From NCBI RefSeq assembly GCF_024763615.1, contig NC_077222.1, forward strand, positions 15,934,001 through 15,998,000: DNA of 64,000 bases, read 5' to 3'. The notes beneath the pieces are model-generated. The model did not search any database and was not told the origin of the DNA. It saw only the letters and a program-made list of their open reading frames with translations. The position numbers were made by a program, and so were the translations under genes. Position 1 is the first letter of the stretch. Every line of letters begins with the position of its first letter. Below are positions 33,901 to 41,100 of this stretch, in pieces. Origin of the DNA: Phlebotomus papatasi (lineage: Eukaryota; Arthropoda; Insecta; Diptera; Psychodidae).

Positions 33901-36606
33901 ATGAGAGCAGTGTAAGAACTCATTGAAAATCTTCTCACGTTTTTGATTACATTTACGACTTGCTTTGAGTGTTATTTTTATCAAAATTTCAAGTCAAATT
34001 TTTTTATATTGATACTATTGATCTATTTTTATCGAAAGAATGAATTTTATTTTAATTGTGAGTAATTTTTTTGAATATACTTTACATATTTTTTATTTAA
34101 CAAACGCAAAAAGTTAGTTATATGCGTTTTGTATTTTAAATGAAATCAAAATTTTATCCCTTTATTCTCAAACATTTTGCATTATGTCTATCTCTTTCGC
34201 ACTTAAAATTCGTTTGAATTAAGGCCTCTACACATTTTGGGAGCAATTTTCGTCAAAAATTGCATTTTTGACAGAATTTTAACGTTACCTTTAGAGCAAC
34301 TGCAGATAATAATTTTCTTCAAAAAAGCAATTTTTAACGAAAATTGCTCCCAATGTGTAGAGAGAGAGTGTAGAGACAATTAAAGTGAATTTGTTGTGAT
34401 GTTCAAAAGAAGAAGAAAAAGAATGCAAAAAGAGGGAGATGGATATTTCAGAATCTTTGAGAAAAGAAAAAGGAAAAAATTTCGATTTCATGAATTTATC
34501 CTGACCTAAAATATGTGACAGACGACAAACCCATTAAAAACTAAAATTAGCAAAAAAAAAAAAAAAAATAAGAAAATTTTTTTTTTTTTATTGCAAAATA
34601 GATCAGGTAGGGCAATATTTAATGATGGAATGAGGACTTATTTTACGGATTAATTTTGTTAAACAAATAAAATAAATTAAATCGCAAAAATTATGAAATT
34701 ATTTTTTTTTCATTTTGTTTAAATTAAAGCATTACAACAAATCTTCAATTATCTTTTTTTTTAATTCTAGTTTTGGATCAAAATTTGAAAAGTAGCATTA
34801 TGGTGTCTACACACTAGAAGCAATTTTCGTCAAAAATTATTTTTTTTTAAATTCTGACGTTTCTGCCTACAGGATAGGGGAAATTTTCTTTAAAAAGGCA
34901 TTTTTAAAGAAATTACTCCTACACTGAGAAAAAAGAGGGTGCGATTAACTTTTTTTCCTCATAATTTTAACACTTTTTAGGTGTAAAAATACATCAACAT
35001 TTTTAAATGTTAATTTTACACCTTTCTAAGGGTAAAATTAACATGAAAAAGGCTAACTTTAACCCCTGATACGCCTAACGGCGTTATCACACTTGCACAT
35101 TAAAATTTTAATGTGATTCACATTAATTGTCGCTTGTGAGCGTCCAAATATGTTATATGTGTCTTTGAGTCACTTAATATTTGGGGTTTTTCTATTTATT
35201 GATAAAGAAGTGGACTTGGCCTACAAAAATAAGTTTAAATTTACCTAAAGCATAAATATTTTTCACATTAAAAAAATTAAAGAGAAAATCGCATTAATTT
35301 TTCGCATTAATGCTATAAATCAATTTATATCAAATTTTGCGGGCCAAGTCTACCTTTTTATCAACAAATAGATCAAATTTTGAATATAAAATGATTCAAA
35401 CACAAAAATTACACATTTAGACTCTCACCAGCGACAATTAATGTGAATCATATTAAAATTTTAATGTGCAAGTGTGATAACACAGTAAAAAGGGTAATAT
35501 TTACACCGATTTCGGATCAATACTGCAGGGTAAAATTAACATTTCCGGAATGTTATTTTAACTTTTTCGGATTTCTCTCAGTGTAGTGTGTAGAGGCCTT
35601 TATGGCCTCTACACATTGGGAGCAATTTTTGTCAAAAATTGCGTTTTTGAAGGAAATTTCCTGCAGCGTTGTAAGGGGAAACGCCAAATTTCTGTCAAAA
35701 GCGCAATTTTTGACGAAAATTGCTCCCAATGTGTAGACGCCTTTAGGGAAAAATAATATATCAATAGAAGGGTCAATGAACTCAAAATTCAAAGCTCAAT
35801 CAGTCAGTAGGGAAACCCAAATTGTTTGCAATATCTGTGATTTTTTAGGAAGGCAAAAGAATTGGAGGAATGTATTTTATTTTACCTTGCAGCAGTGAAA
35901 TCACTTTCGACTGCATTTTGCTGTTCTGCTTCTCAGCGTCAATTTGCCTCTGAACAGCCCGGATGATCTTCTGTTGCTCCTGCACCCTGGCCAGACGCTC
36001 CAACTCTTCGCGCTGGGCAGCCAGAGTCGAAGCATCCAGCTGATTGTCATCCATCACCTCCCGGATATTCTTCCGGAGATTTGTGACCTTTCTCTTGTCC
36101 TCAGACTCATCGCAGCCCTTCTTTGTTATCTCCACGGACACTTCGTCTTTGTCCACTTCGGAGAGTCTCTTGGTGTCACTCTTGGACACCGGCTGGACTG
36201 AGATTTCGCCCATTTCCCGGAGTTTTTCCGAGATGTCAAAGTCATGGGTGAGCTTGGCCAGATCGGAGCGAGAGTCATCGGAGAAGGGAAGGATTGGAGG
36301 AGACTCGAGAGTTGATGAAGTTGGGAGGATTTCTGCGAGATTTATTGGTTTCTCCATTGCCACTCCCTGCTTCAGAATCTCCGCCAAATCCGAGGGCTCT
36401 GAGTCTGAGGTGGAGGGTTTGGTGCCTGGATCAAAGACATCAGGAGGATCAGATGGGATATCTTCCCTCTGACATCCTGCTTTGACTTTTCGTCCGTCAT
36501 CCTCCTCCTCCAACTTCCTCTTATTCTGCTGCACATTTTCGGGGTTTTCTGTCACATCTCTGGGCTGGCTACTCTCCTGACTCGGTGAATCTCTCTGTGA
36601 CTCCAT
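12316..36606 (-). CDS. ARIP4: ARIP4/RAD54L2-type SNF2 helicase, five coding exons
   Basis: Nuclear SNF2-family DNA translocase of the ARIP4/RAD54L2 branch, close to ATRX; such proteins remodel chromatin and bind transcription and SUMO pathway factors. Coding exons on the minus strand are 36606-35886, 31693-28910, 24479-23803, 19122-17271 and 12926-12316. Phases are 1, 1, 0 and 1, all consistent, and total 6645 nt (2214 residues). The true ATG is at 36606. The order is an N-terminal disordered region, a conserved helix (RKNIREVMDDNQLDASTLAA), an acidic patch with a SUMO-interaction-like motif (about 334-350), the helicase N-lobe (GLGKT about 440-444, DEGH about 591-594), a long Y/N/Q-rich insertion, the C-lobe, and a low-complexity tail. 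Joins such as NYY|RLDGSTSALDREK and HRPVAS|VRPMQ match the family. A non-coding first exon probably ends at 36908 (GTAAGT donor) and joins at 36672 (CTTTCAG acceptor). Confidence 0.93.
12957..13483. other. ARIP4 intron 4 (between coding exons 4 and 5), 3' part, no feature
   Basis: AT-rich intron sequence with no recognised repeat before the hAT-like MITE. Confidence 0.5.
13492..13756. mobile_element. hAT-like MITE, copy 1
   Basis: The element starts CAGGGGCATGA and ends TCATCCCCCTG, which are short inverted termini. It is flanked by perfect 8-bp duplications GAGTTTAC at 13484-13491 and 13757-13764. Eight-base duplications are typical of hAT transposons. A second copy lies at 16323-16563. There is no transposase, so it is non-autonomous. 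It sits in the last ARIP4 intron. Confidence 0.85.
13830..14659. repeat. Element E, copy 2 (inverted relative to copy 1)
   Basis: This is the reverse-orientation counterpart of 9931-10859. It opens ATCCCTGTAGCCGATCGGCC and closes GCGGCCGTTGGCTATAGGGT. The internal order is mirrored, and it lacks about 100 bp present in copy 1. It lies in the last ARIP4 intron. Confidence 0.85.
14660..15075. repeat. TTCCATGGAA-rich segment
   Basis: Dense CCATGGAA and TTCCATGG words, similar in style to 10980-11190. It may be an extension or relative of element E. The 73-codon frame at 14840-15061 is explained by the repeated words. Confidence 0.5.
15337..15676. repeat. TIR element with CAGTAGACTCTC ends
   Basis: The left end CAGTAGACTCTCGCAAATTT is mirrored by GAATTTGAGAGAGTCTACTG at the right, followed by TA. 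The outer sequence resembles pogo/Tigger-type termini. A left-end fragment of the same family lies at about 39527. Confidence 0.7.
15738..16929. mobile_element. Element H (ACGGTAAAAA termini, 1.19 kb)
   Basis: The termini ACGGTAAAAA and TTTTTACCGT are perfect inverses. GTAC is present on both sides (15734-15737, 16930-16933). The uninterrupted sequence at the second copy of the host repeat (about 17095) has GTAC once. The interior contains about three units of a roughly 110-bp tandem repeat with GAATTTGTTCCAAAAA and CTCGTCCACG words. A hAT-like MITE has inserted into it at 16323. Confidence 0.75.
16323..16563. mobile_element. hAT-like MITE, copy 2, nested in element H
   Basis: About 240 bp matching 13518-13756, flanked by the 8-bp duplication GTCCACGG at 16315-16322 and 16564-16571. 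The first 27 bp or so seen in copy 1 are missing, although the duplication is intact. Confidence 0.8.
17271..19122 (-). CDS. ARIP4: ARIP4 coding exon 4 (C-terminal region)
   Basis: Begins VRPMQAVMNDPTCRQN after a CCAACAG acceptor. The region LPLDVVIPTSSSEK...VLKAGQKVMVLKSPKGIYMQ and IIAIRTAYK matches a small conserved C-terminal module of RAD54L2. The rest, about 500 residues, is low-complexity and rich in P, Q, N, S, Y and G, with basic patches (KPRNRRKANSKSP). Long antisense frames across this exon are shadows of its composition. Confidence 0.88.
19404..20628. repeat. TA-flanked element K (1.2 kb)
   Basis: The left end GGGTAAGTCTGCCAAATTCC is mirrored by GAAATTTGGCACACTTACCC at the right, with TA on both sides (19402-19403, 20629-20630). 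A second TA-flanked element (20234-20561) is nested inside. A GC-richer CGTCGTC-containing island at 19710-20075, with GTCGTC and GAGACACG words near both its edges, is unexplained. It lies in an ARIP4 intron. Confidence 0.75.
20234..20561. repeat. TA-flanked MITE L, nested in K
   Basis: CAGTGCTGTCTCGCTATATG at the left is mirrored by ATATAGAGAGACAGCACTG at the right, with TA at 20232-20233 and 20562-20563. It is 328 bp, with an A/T-rich core and no transposase. Confidence 0.85.
20640..22985. other. ARIP4 intron with dispersed GAACCGGTT words
   Basis: Around 21090-21230 and 22130-22285 there are clustered words such as GAACCGGTTATGAACC and GAACCGATAAGTA; similar words occur at 33500-33660. 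The segment at about 21885-21960 resembles 54745-54820 (CTTAACGGTCACTGAATTTA type). No gene is seen apart from repeats. Confidence 0.45.
21336..21579. repeat. TTAA-type MITE G, copy 1
   Basis: TTAACACTAACCCTACCAAG at the left is mirrored by GGTCGGTAGGTTTAGTGTT at the right. Inner words GACCGG and ATATTTAAACGATACAATG recur at 49213 and 54427. The right TTAA is mutated here (TTCA). Confidence 0.8.
22989..23240. repeat. Family C MITE, copy 1
   Basis: The left end CACTGAGAGAAATCCGAAAA and right end TTTTTTTTTCTCAG are imperfect inverses. The interior alternates TTAATTTTACCC and GGGTAAAATTAAC words. It is the uninterrupted counterpart of the copy split at 34922-35583, in opposite orientation. Confidence 0.8.
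23803..24479 (-). CDS. ARIP4: ARIP4 coding exon 3 (helicase C-lobe)
   Basis: Encodes residues 1169-1394. It joins as R|LDGSTSALDREKLINEFN, then STRAGSLGINLVGANRVIVF (motif V) and DTQAVCRVYRYGQKKP (motif VI, with the arginine finger). The KEPFQHESLL block after it is also conserved in RAD54L2. The donor TCG|GTGAGT is phase 0. Confidence 0.92.
24490..25121. other. ARIP4 intron, 3' part
   Basis: Contains TCGGCCATAAGTTTCTTGAC at about 24857 and CATCGGCCAAAAGTTTGTTG at about 25053, similar words in the same orientation. Otherwise AT-rich without a gene. Confidence 0.4.
25122..26344. repeat. TIR element, about 1.2 kb
   Basis: GGCAATTCACGAAATATCCA (continuing GACAAAATT) at the left is mirrored by TGGATACTTTCGTGAATTGC at the right. 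The interior is AT-rich and non-coding. No target duplication is obvious. It is intronic in ARIP4. Confidence 0.7.
26788..27000. repeat. Long near-perfect hairpin (213 bp)
   Basis: The left arm (TCTCAGGATGCTCTGTAAGA to GTTTAGAGGTGGCTGAACGA) pairs with the right arm (TCGTTCAGACACTTCTAAAC to AGAGCACCCTGAGA) over about 85 bp, leaving a loop of about 45 bp. It lies inside an ARIP4 intron and would be transcribed with it. It is a foldback transposon or possibly a small-RNA precursor. Confidence 0.8.
27747..28193. repeat. TA-flanked MITE M
   Basis: CACTCAGTCCCGGCATTAAG at the left is mirrored by CATAATGCCGGGATTGAGTG at the right, with TA at 27745-27746 and 28194-28195. It is 447 bp and non-autonomous. 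Two short overlapping frames inside it are not genes. Confidence 0.85.
28910..31693 (-). CDS. ARIP4: ARIP4 coding exon 2 (helicase N-lobe and insertion)
   Basis: Encodes residues 241-1168. The acceptor CAAAAG| at 31694 joins in phase to give GHTSLLKSSAGQASVAGTSG. It carries the acidic motif IVDSSSEDDCIVLSDDDEEE, Walker A MGLGKTLQ, the DEGH box, and LTGYPLQNNLMEYW. After the N-lobe comes an insertion of roughly 330 residues. Its middle is strikingly Y/N/Q/P-rich (NYNQYP and NYNYNLNQN type words). The core then resumes at about DWATELMKGYVADLLENSPK. In human RAD54L2 this linker is much shorter (from memory of the family). Confidence 0.92.
31700..32994. other. ARIP4 intron, hairpins only
   Basis: Two short perfect hairpins are present: ATACATAGGCG/CGCCTATGTAT at 32634-32661, and CCTCTAAAACATAT/ATATGTTTTAGAGG at about 32900-32944. 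No gene is seen. Confidence 0.5.
32995..33429. repeat. TTAA-flanked MITE Y, piggyBac-like
   Basis: TTAACCCTCTAACGGTGTTT at the left is mirrored by CACCCGTTAGAGGGTTAA at the right. TTAA followed by CCC is the classic piggyBac arrangement. It is 435 bp with no transposase. GACCGCCTGGAGGCGGTC near the right end is a further palindrome. Confidence 0.85.
34105..34520. repeat. Family A foldback, split by a family B MITE
   Basis: The left part (AAATGAAATCAAAATTTTAT, then ATGTCTATCTCTTTCGCAC) and right part (GATGTTCAAAAGAAGAAGAA, then TTTCGATTTCATGAA) match the A copies at 47884, 48124 and 50413. They are separated at 34221-34378 by a family B element. AATTA appears on both sides of the insertion, a possible target duplication. 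Confidence 0.7.
34223..34378. repeat. Family B MITE, copy 2, nested
   Basis: GGCCTCTACACATTTTGGGA at the left and GCTCCCAATGTGTAGAGAGA at the right, with ATTTTCGTCAAAAATTG arms. It is inserted in the loop of a family A foldback. Confidence 0.8.
34922..35583. repeat. Family C MITE, copy 2, itself split by element D
   Basis: It starts CACTGAGAAAAAAGAGGGTG and ends GGATTTCTCTCAGTG, with TA on both sides (34920-34921, 35584-35585). Compared with the intact copy at 22989-23240, a 407-bp element interrupts CCTAAAAAGGG at 35079. Confidence 0.85.
35079..35485. repeat. TAA-flanked foldback D (407 bp), innermost insertion
   Basis: Inverted arms of about 55 bp begin GTTATCACACTTGCACATTA and continue AAATTTTAATGTGATTCACA. 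TAA is duplicated on both sides (35076-35078, 35486-35488). A 3-bp TWA target and long foldback arms suggest the PIF/Harbinger group, which is an inference. Confidence 0.8.
35604..35741. repeat. Family B MITE, copy 4
   Basis: GGCCTCTACACATTGGGAGC at the left and GCTCCCAATGTGTAGACGCC at the right. It lies six bases after the end of copy 3 and about 145 bp from ARIP4 exon 1, in the intron. Confidence 0.85.
35886..36606 (-). CDS. ARIP4: ARIP4 coding exon 1 (N terminus)
   Basis: Encodes residues 1-240. It starts MESQRDSPSQESSQPRDVTE; an open frame continues upstream but without an ATG. The first 170 residues are acidic and S/P-rich with no fold visible. The end carries the amphipathic block RKNIREVMDDNQLDASTLAA followed by QREELERLARVQEQQ. 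This corresponds to the short helix that precedes the helicase domain in RAD54L2 and ATRX. The donor is CAAG|GTAAAA, phase 1. Confidence 0.88.
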
Positions 36607-36671
36607 CACCACAGTTTCACTGGACAAAATGACCACCTGGTTTGAGGGGTTTGTCGAGGTACAAAAGACAC

Positions 36672-37215
36672 ACTGAAAGATGAATAATTAATGTTGCAAT
36701 GCAGGTCCTTTCTGGGCTTCCTGTGGGATTAGGTGATGACCATGGTGGCTTGGGGATGACTTAGAAAGTTTCTTTGGATCTCCCTTGACAATCCCATGTG
36801 CCCATGAAGGGGGATTTGGTTGAAATTTCATGGGAATTTTTCCATGGAAAAAATGCTCATCCAATATTGACACAAAGGGGAGAATTTTTCCATCAGAACC
36901 AACTTACCTCGAAGTTTTCTCAAATTTTCCCGCAATCTGTGGATAAATATTCACTGGCAATCACGAGACAGGACACTAGAGCATCTCCTGGCACTATCAC
37001 TCAATGTCTAAACACCCACATATCACTGCACTTACATCTTTTTTGGCCAAAGGGAAAATCAATTGAACCACTTCGAGTATTTCAGGCAGCCATTACTGAA
37101 GCGTCGTCCGAAGGCCGACAGATTCCGAACACCGGGACTGTCAATCTCGGGTTTAACCTGCCACAAAACCCAGACAAAATTTCCCAAGAAAATGCTCCCA
37201 AATCCCAGGAAAACA
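36672..37215 (-). promoter_or_regulatory. ARIP4 5' UTR, first intron and promoter region
   Basis: On the minus strand a GTAAGT donor at 36907 and a CTTTCAG acceptor ending at 36673 bound a likely 5' UTR intron. The first exon and promoter must lie between 36908 and the NDUFB7 poly(A) signal at 37239-37234. No TATA box is evident. Confidence 0.5.
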
Positions 37216-37233
37216 AATCAATTTCCTCGATAA

Positions 37234-37239
37234 TTTATT
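37234..37239 (-). terminator. NDUFB7 poly(A) signal
   Basis: AATAAA on the minus strand about 80 bp past the NDUFB7 stop. Confidence 0.6.
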
Positions 37240-37316
37240 TACAAGACGCATCCTGAGTTTCTACACAGGTTTTTTTGCAGCTAATTTTTTTAAACGTCTC
37301 CCTAGGGACAAGATTT

Positions 37317-37877
37317 CTAGGAGAATTCCAAACCCTGCTTCTTCTGAATCCTCTTCTGACGCTCCAGGAGTCTTCTCTCACGCTCATATTCCTTCATTCT
37401 CAAAACATAGCTGGAAAAATCAATAAAAATTCAAACATTTCCCCTCCAAATCTCCCAAATCCTTCCTCTTACTCTTCGTATTCGCAGGTTAGATACTCAT
37501 GCTTCTCATGATGGCATCTGTAAACCCATGGCCACTCCTCCCGACGACATGCACGGTAGTTCAACAAGTGATGAGCACAGTAATCTCGTTCCTCAGCGCT
37601 CAATTTGGCGGATTCCATCTCAGCCACTGTGGCCACCATCACTGAAATCCACAAATAAACCCCCCTGTCAGTTACATAATCCCCAAATGAGCCTTCCCAG
37701 GACATTCCCAGCCCCTCCCCCGCCATCCCACCACCCCCATATCCCACCCAAAAAAATCCCCTCACCTCTTTCCTTGCGTCCGGAAGGGAATCCTAGATTT
37801 GGATCGAAACTGGGATCCTTGGTGGGATCCGGCGTGGTATCCGGCTTCGTCAAATACAGTCCAACAGCATTCCCCAT
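37317..37877 (-). CDS. NDUFB7: NADH dehydrogenase 1 beta subcomplex subunit 7 (B18)
   Basis: Accessory subunit of mitochondrial complex I on the intermembrane-space face. Three exons on the minus strand: 37877-37766 (MGNAVGLYLTKPDTTPDPTK...GFPSGRKER), 37641-37473 and 37410-37317, phases 1 and 2, giving 124 residues. Exon 2 carries the twin CX9C fold: RDYCAHHLLNYRACRREEWP then YRCHHEKHEYLTCEYED. The C-terminal helix YVLRMKEYERERRLLERQKR matches the family closely. The human protein is slightly longer (about 137 residues, from memory), mainly at the tail. It is head to head with the kinase gene. The longer frame at 37765 that reads into intron 1 is not the start; the exon 1 ATG gives the family N terminus with a probable myristoylation glycine. 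Confidence 0.95.
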
Positions 37878-38175
37878 CTCAACAGACTTCCCTACTGAGC
37901 CCCCAAACACAGAAAATAAGTCTCAATTCCCGAAAATCTTGGATATTTTTGCAGAATAAAAAAAACTTGCAAAACACAAAACGTCAATAGGGTGATCCGG
38001 AAGAATTCCGAAACCCATTTCCACAGATTCCAAATACATTCCACAATGATTTCCACAATTAATAACGGTTTAACGGACTCTGAACCTTCGCCGACCAAGA
38101 CGGTCTTCCAGTCGTGTAGTTTTGTTGATATTTTTGTAGTTTTATCCTTTGATTCCTGTTCTTAAGTGTTGTAAA
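37878..38175. promoter_or_regulatory. Shared divergent promoter, NDUFB7 and kinase
   Basis: The two start codons are 298 bp apart and point away from each other, so both promoters, and probably both 5' UTRs, fit in this gap. There is no clear TATA box on either strand. The sequence is not repetitive. Confidence 0.65.
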
Positions 38176-41100
38176 ATGTCCATTAAAGAAATTGAGAACT
38201 ATTCCTACATCCGGTGCCTCGGAAATGGGACTTATGGGTAAGAATTGTGAGCTAAGTTGAATACGTTTATACGCATTTTGGAACTAAATAATCCAAGGGG
38301 TTAATCATAAGAAAAATTGGTTGGGGGAGGTGGGACTATTTGAGCTGTAGGGCTACATTATTATACGATTTTTTTCGCATATTTCTAAAGGAATCTGGGT
38401 TTTAGCATGATGTAATTTGGATAGACAAAATAATTGTGGATCTTAATAAAATAATTGTAAGGACCAGCTTCATTTAGAACTAAGCGAAAAAGTCATTAAA
38501 CAATCTAGCCTCACAGCTCAAAGTAGCCCCACGTCCCTCTATGAGATTTCCAGTTTTTTTTTAATTGAAATCTAACGATAATTCTACAAAGCCATTTACC
38601 TCAATAGATTAGAATTAGATTAATTTGCCGGTTTATTGGTATTTGAAGAATTAGTATTTTAAAAATTTCGATAAAAATTCAATAAAAACATAATTTCAGG
38701 GGAAGGTGGGGCTATTTAAAGCTTTGGGGCTACTACGATTTTTCACATACTTTTAATGGAAGGTGGGCCTCATAATTATTTTATTTAGTTATAATGATTT
38801 TGTCTATCTAAATTACATTATTTTTCTAAAGCCTAGTATCTTTTAGAAACATGCGGAAAAACCGTATATCAATGTAGCCCACAGCTCAAAGTAGCCCCAC
38901 CTCCTCCTGTATAATTTTATTTTAATATTTATTTTGTATTTGATTAAAAAAAAACATTTTTTAAATTAATATTATTATTAATCTTATCGGAATATTTCGT
39001 TACAATGTAATCATTTTATATTGTTGTTCTATCTCGTGTTAGAGAATCCGCTAAATCCATGTGTAGATCGTACAGGAGCACCATCCCGCAAGTGTTGATG
39101 CTTCTTAAGATTTGTGTAATATAAATATACCGCATTTGCCCAAAATCAACTCTGGGAACATGGAATTCCGATGTATTTATATTACGTTTTATCACAGTGA
39201 AAATGTCTTTTCTTGACATTCAGTTCCTTGCACCGGGCGAGATTCGAACTCACAACTTTGAAAGTCGAGTTAGAGATCTCATCCAACCAAGACCCAATGA
39301 GATCTTTAAAAAAAAATAATAAAAATACTTGATAAAATATCGAATATTTCCGAACTAAACTTCCTTTCTGAATAAGAAAATAGCAAATATTTTATGATAT
39401 TATAGTTCATCAAAAGAAAAGTCTTTCGCCTGGAATTAATAGCCCTTTTCCTATTTTATACTTTGCCTTTTATATTCCTAGCGTTCCTATCTTTACAAAA
39501 TGAAAATAACGAAAACAATACAGTAGACTCTCTGTAATTCAATTCTTATAGGATCGGGCTACTTTTTAATTCGCGCGGCAGCTACATTTAAAAAAAAAAG
39601 CAAAAAAAAAACTATCGAAATTTAGCAAATTTTCTGTTTTCTGACTTGAGATTATCTACTAAAATCCCATAATTTTCTATCCGAACCTTCCTTAATGAGT
39701 AATTGTAAAAAAATGATATCCAGTCACGTCAAGAATATAAAGATTTTGCTACTTCTTTTCTTTTTGACCCTCAGCTCCTAGCTCTTTAGGGGTATTTTGT
39801 ATTATTTTATAGATAAGACCGGTAAGCCTAAAGCGGAAGGAATATATTAATTTAAAGAATTTAAATAGATTTAAAATCTTTGAAATTAGCAAAATTCTTT
39901 ATAATTTAACAATGCTCATGTTAACCCTCATACCCCTCGTACACTCAGGCTATAAGAGTAGAGCTCATTGAAAGAATCTCAGTGGATCAGATGCTAGAAT
40001 TGTGTTTCTATAACTGTGAGGTCTCAGATTGTAAGATCGGCTGTTGCTGATTTATCAGCTGCCGGTTCAGTCTCGAATTAGTCCAGTGAATGAATGTAAA
40101 GTAATGCCAATGCATTGACAATAAATCGCCTAAAGAAGAGAGGCGGGTACTGAAACGAGTTTCGGAGTAAAGAGTTCTGACGATATAAATATACATTCAC
40201 TGAAACTGGTCCAACCCAGGCTGGTCTCACAGAAGCTGAGATATAGAGCTAGAGGACTGCCTTGAGGATTAAGATAAAGTGGAGGAATGGGGAGTGCATA
40301 ATGTGACAAATCTTAATCTTAGAACCTACTCCTGCTGAATCCCAAAATGAATCAGTTTTTTATCTGAGATTTAAATTAGATAACTAATGGCAATGGCTTA
40401 ACAACTAATGAAAACTCTGGAAAAGCTACATATTTCAAACTAAATTAAACTCTAATCTTAAACTAAATAATTAAACTCTTATCCGGTCAAAGGATTTTAC
40501 TTTTTTGTCACTCAATTAAAATATGTGAAATGCACAATACAGTAGAGTCTCCTAAATTCGAACGCTCGGGGGGTATTTTTGAAATTTCTCACCTCCCAAA
40601 TTCGAACGATTTTTTCAAAACTAACGAAATTTGTGTGAGATTAAATTGTGCTTTGAATCGAATTCCCGTACTTTCTCGCAAGTCTTAGTAGTAACATACT
40701 TCCTTTTCATTTTACACGGCCATGTAAACATTCAGGAAGAAGCACATAAATATGATTTTCTTTCACAAAGAATACGAACTTTCTAACATAACCTCACAAT
40801 TGACATTTTGAATCCAAACGGCGTTCGAATTTGAGAGATTCAGATTTGAGAGACTCTACTGTATTTAAATTTGTGTCTCTAAATTTAAGGACGGGGTCTC
40901 AGTGGCGCAATAGGCAAGACCGTTGGTTCTTGGGCGGATGAGATCTCTGGCTCGACTCTCACAGTTGTGAGTTCGAGTCCCGCCCGGTGCAAAGATCTGA
41001 ATGTTTAGAAAAAGACACTTTCACTGTGATATAACGTAATAAAAATGCACCGCCTCTGCCCAAAAAACTCCGGGAGCATGGAAGAAGCATCCACATCACG

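Larger units (their letters stand above)
34801..35598. repeat. Family B MITE, copy 3, split by a family C MITE
   Basis: The left part 34801-34921 (GGTGTCTACACACTAGAAGC ... AAAGAAATTACTCC) continues at 35584-35598 (TAGTGTGTAGAGGCC). The junction matches the uninterrupted relative at 60723-60856 (CTACTAGTGTGTAGACGCC). Confidence 0.8.
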
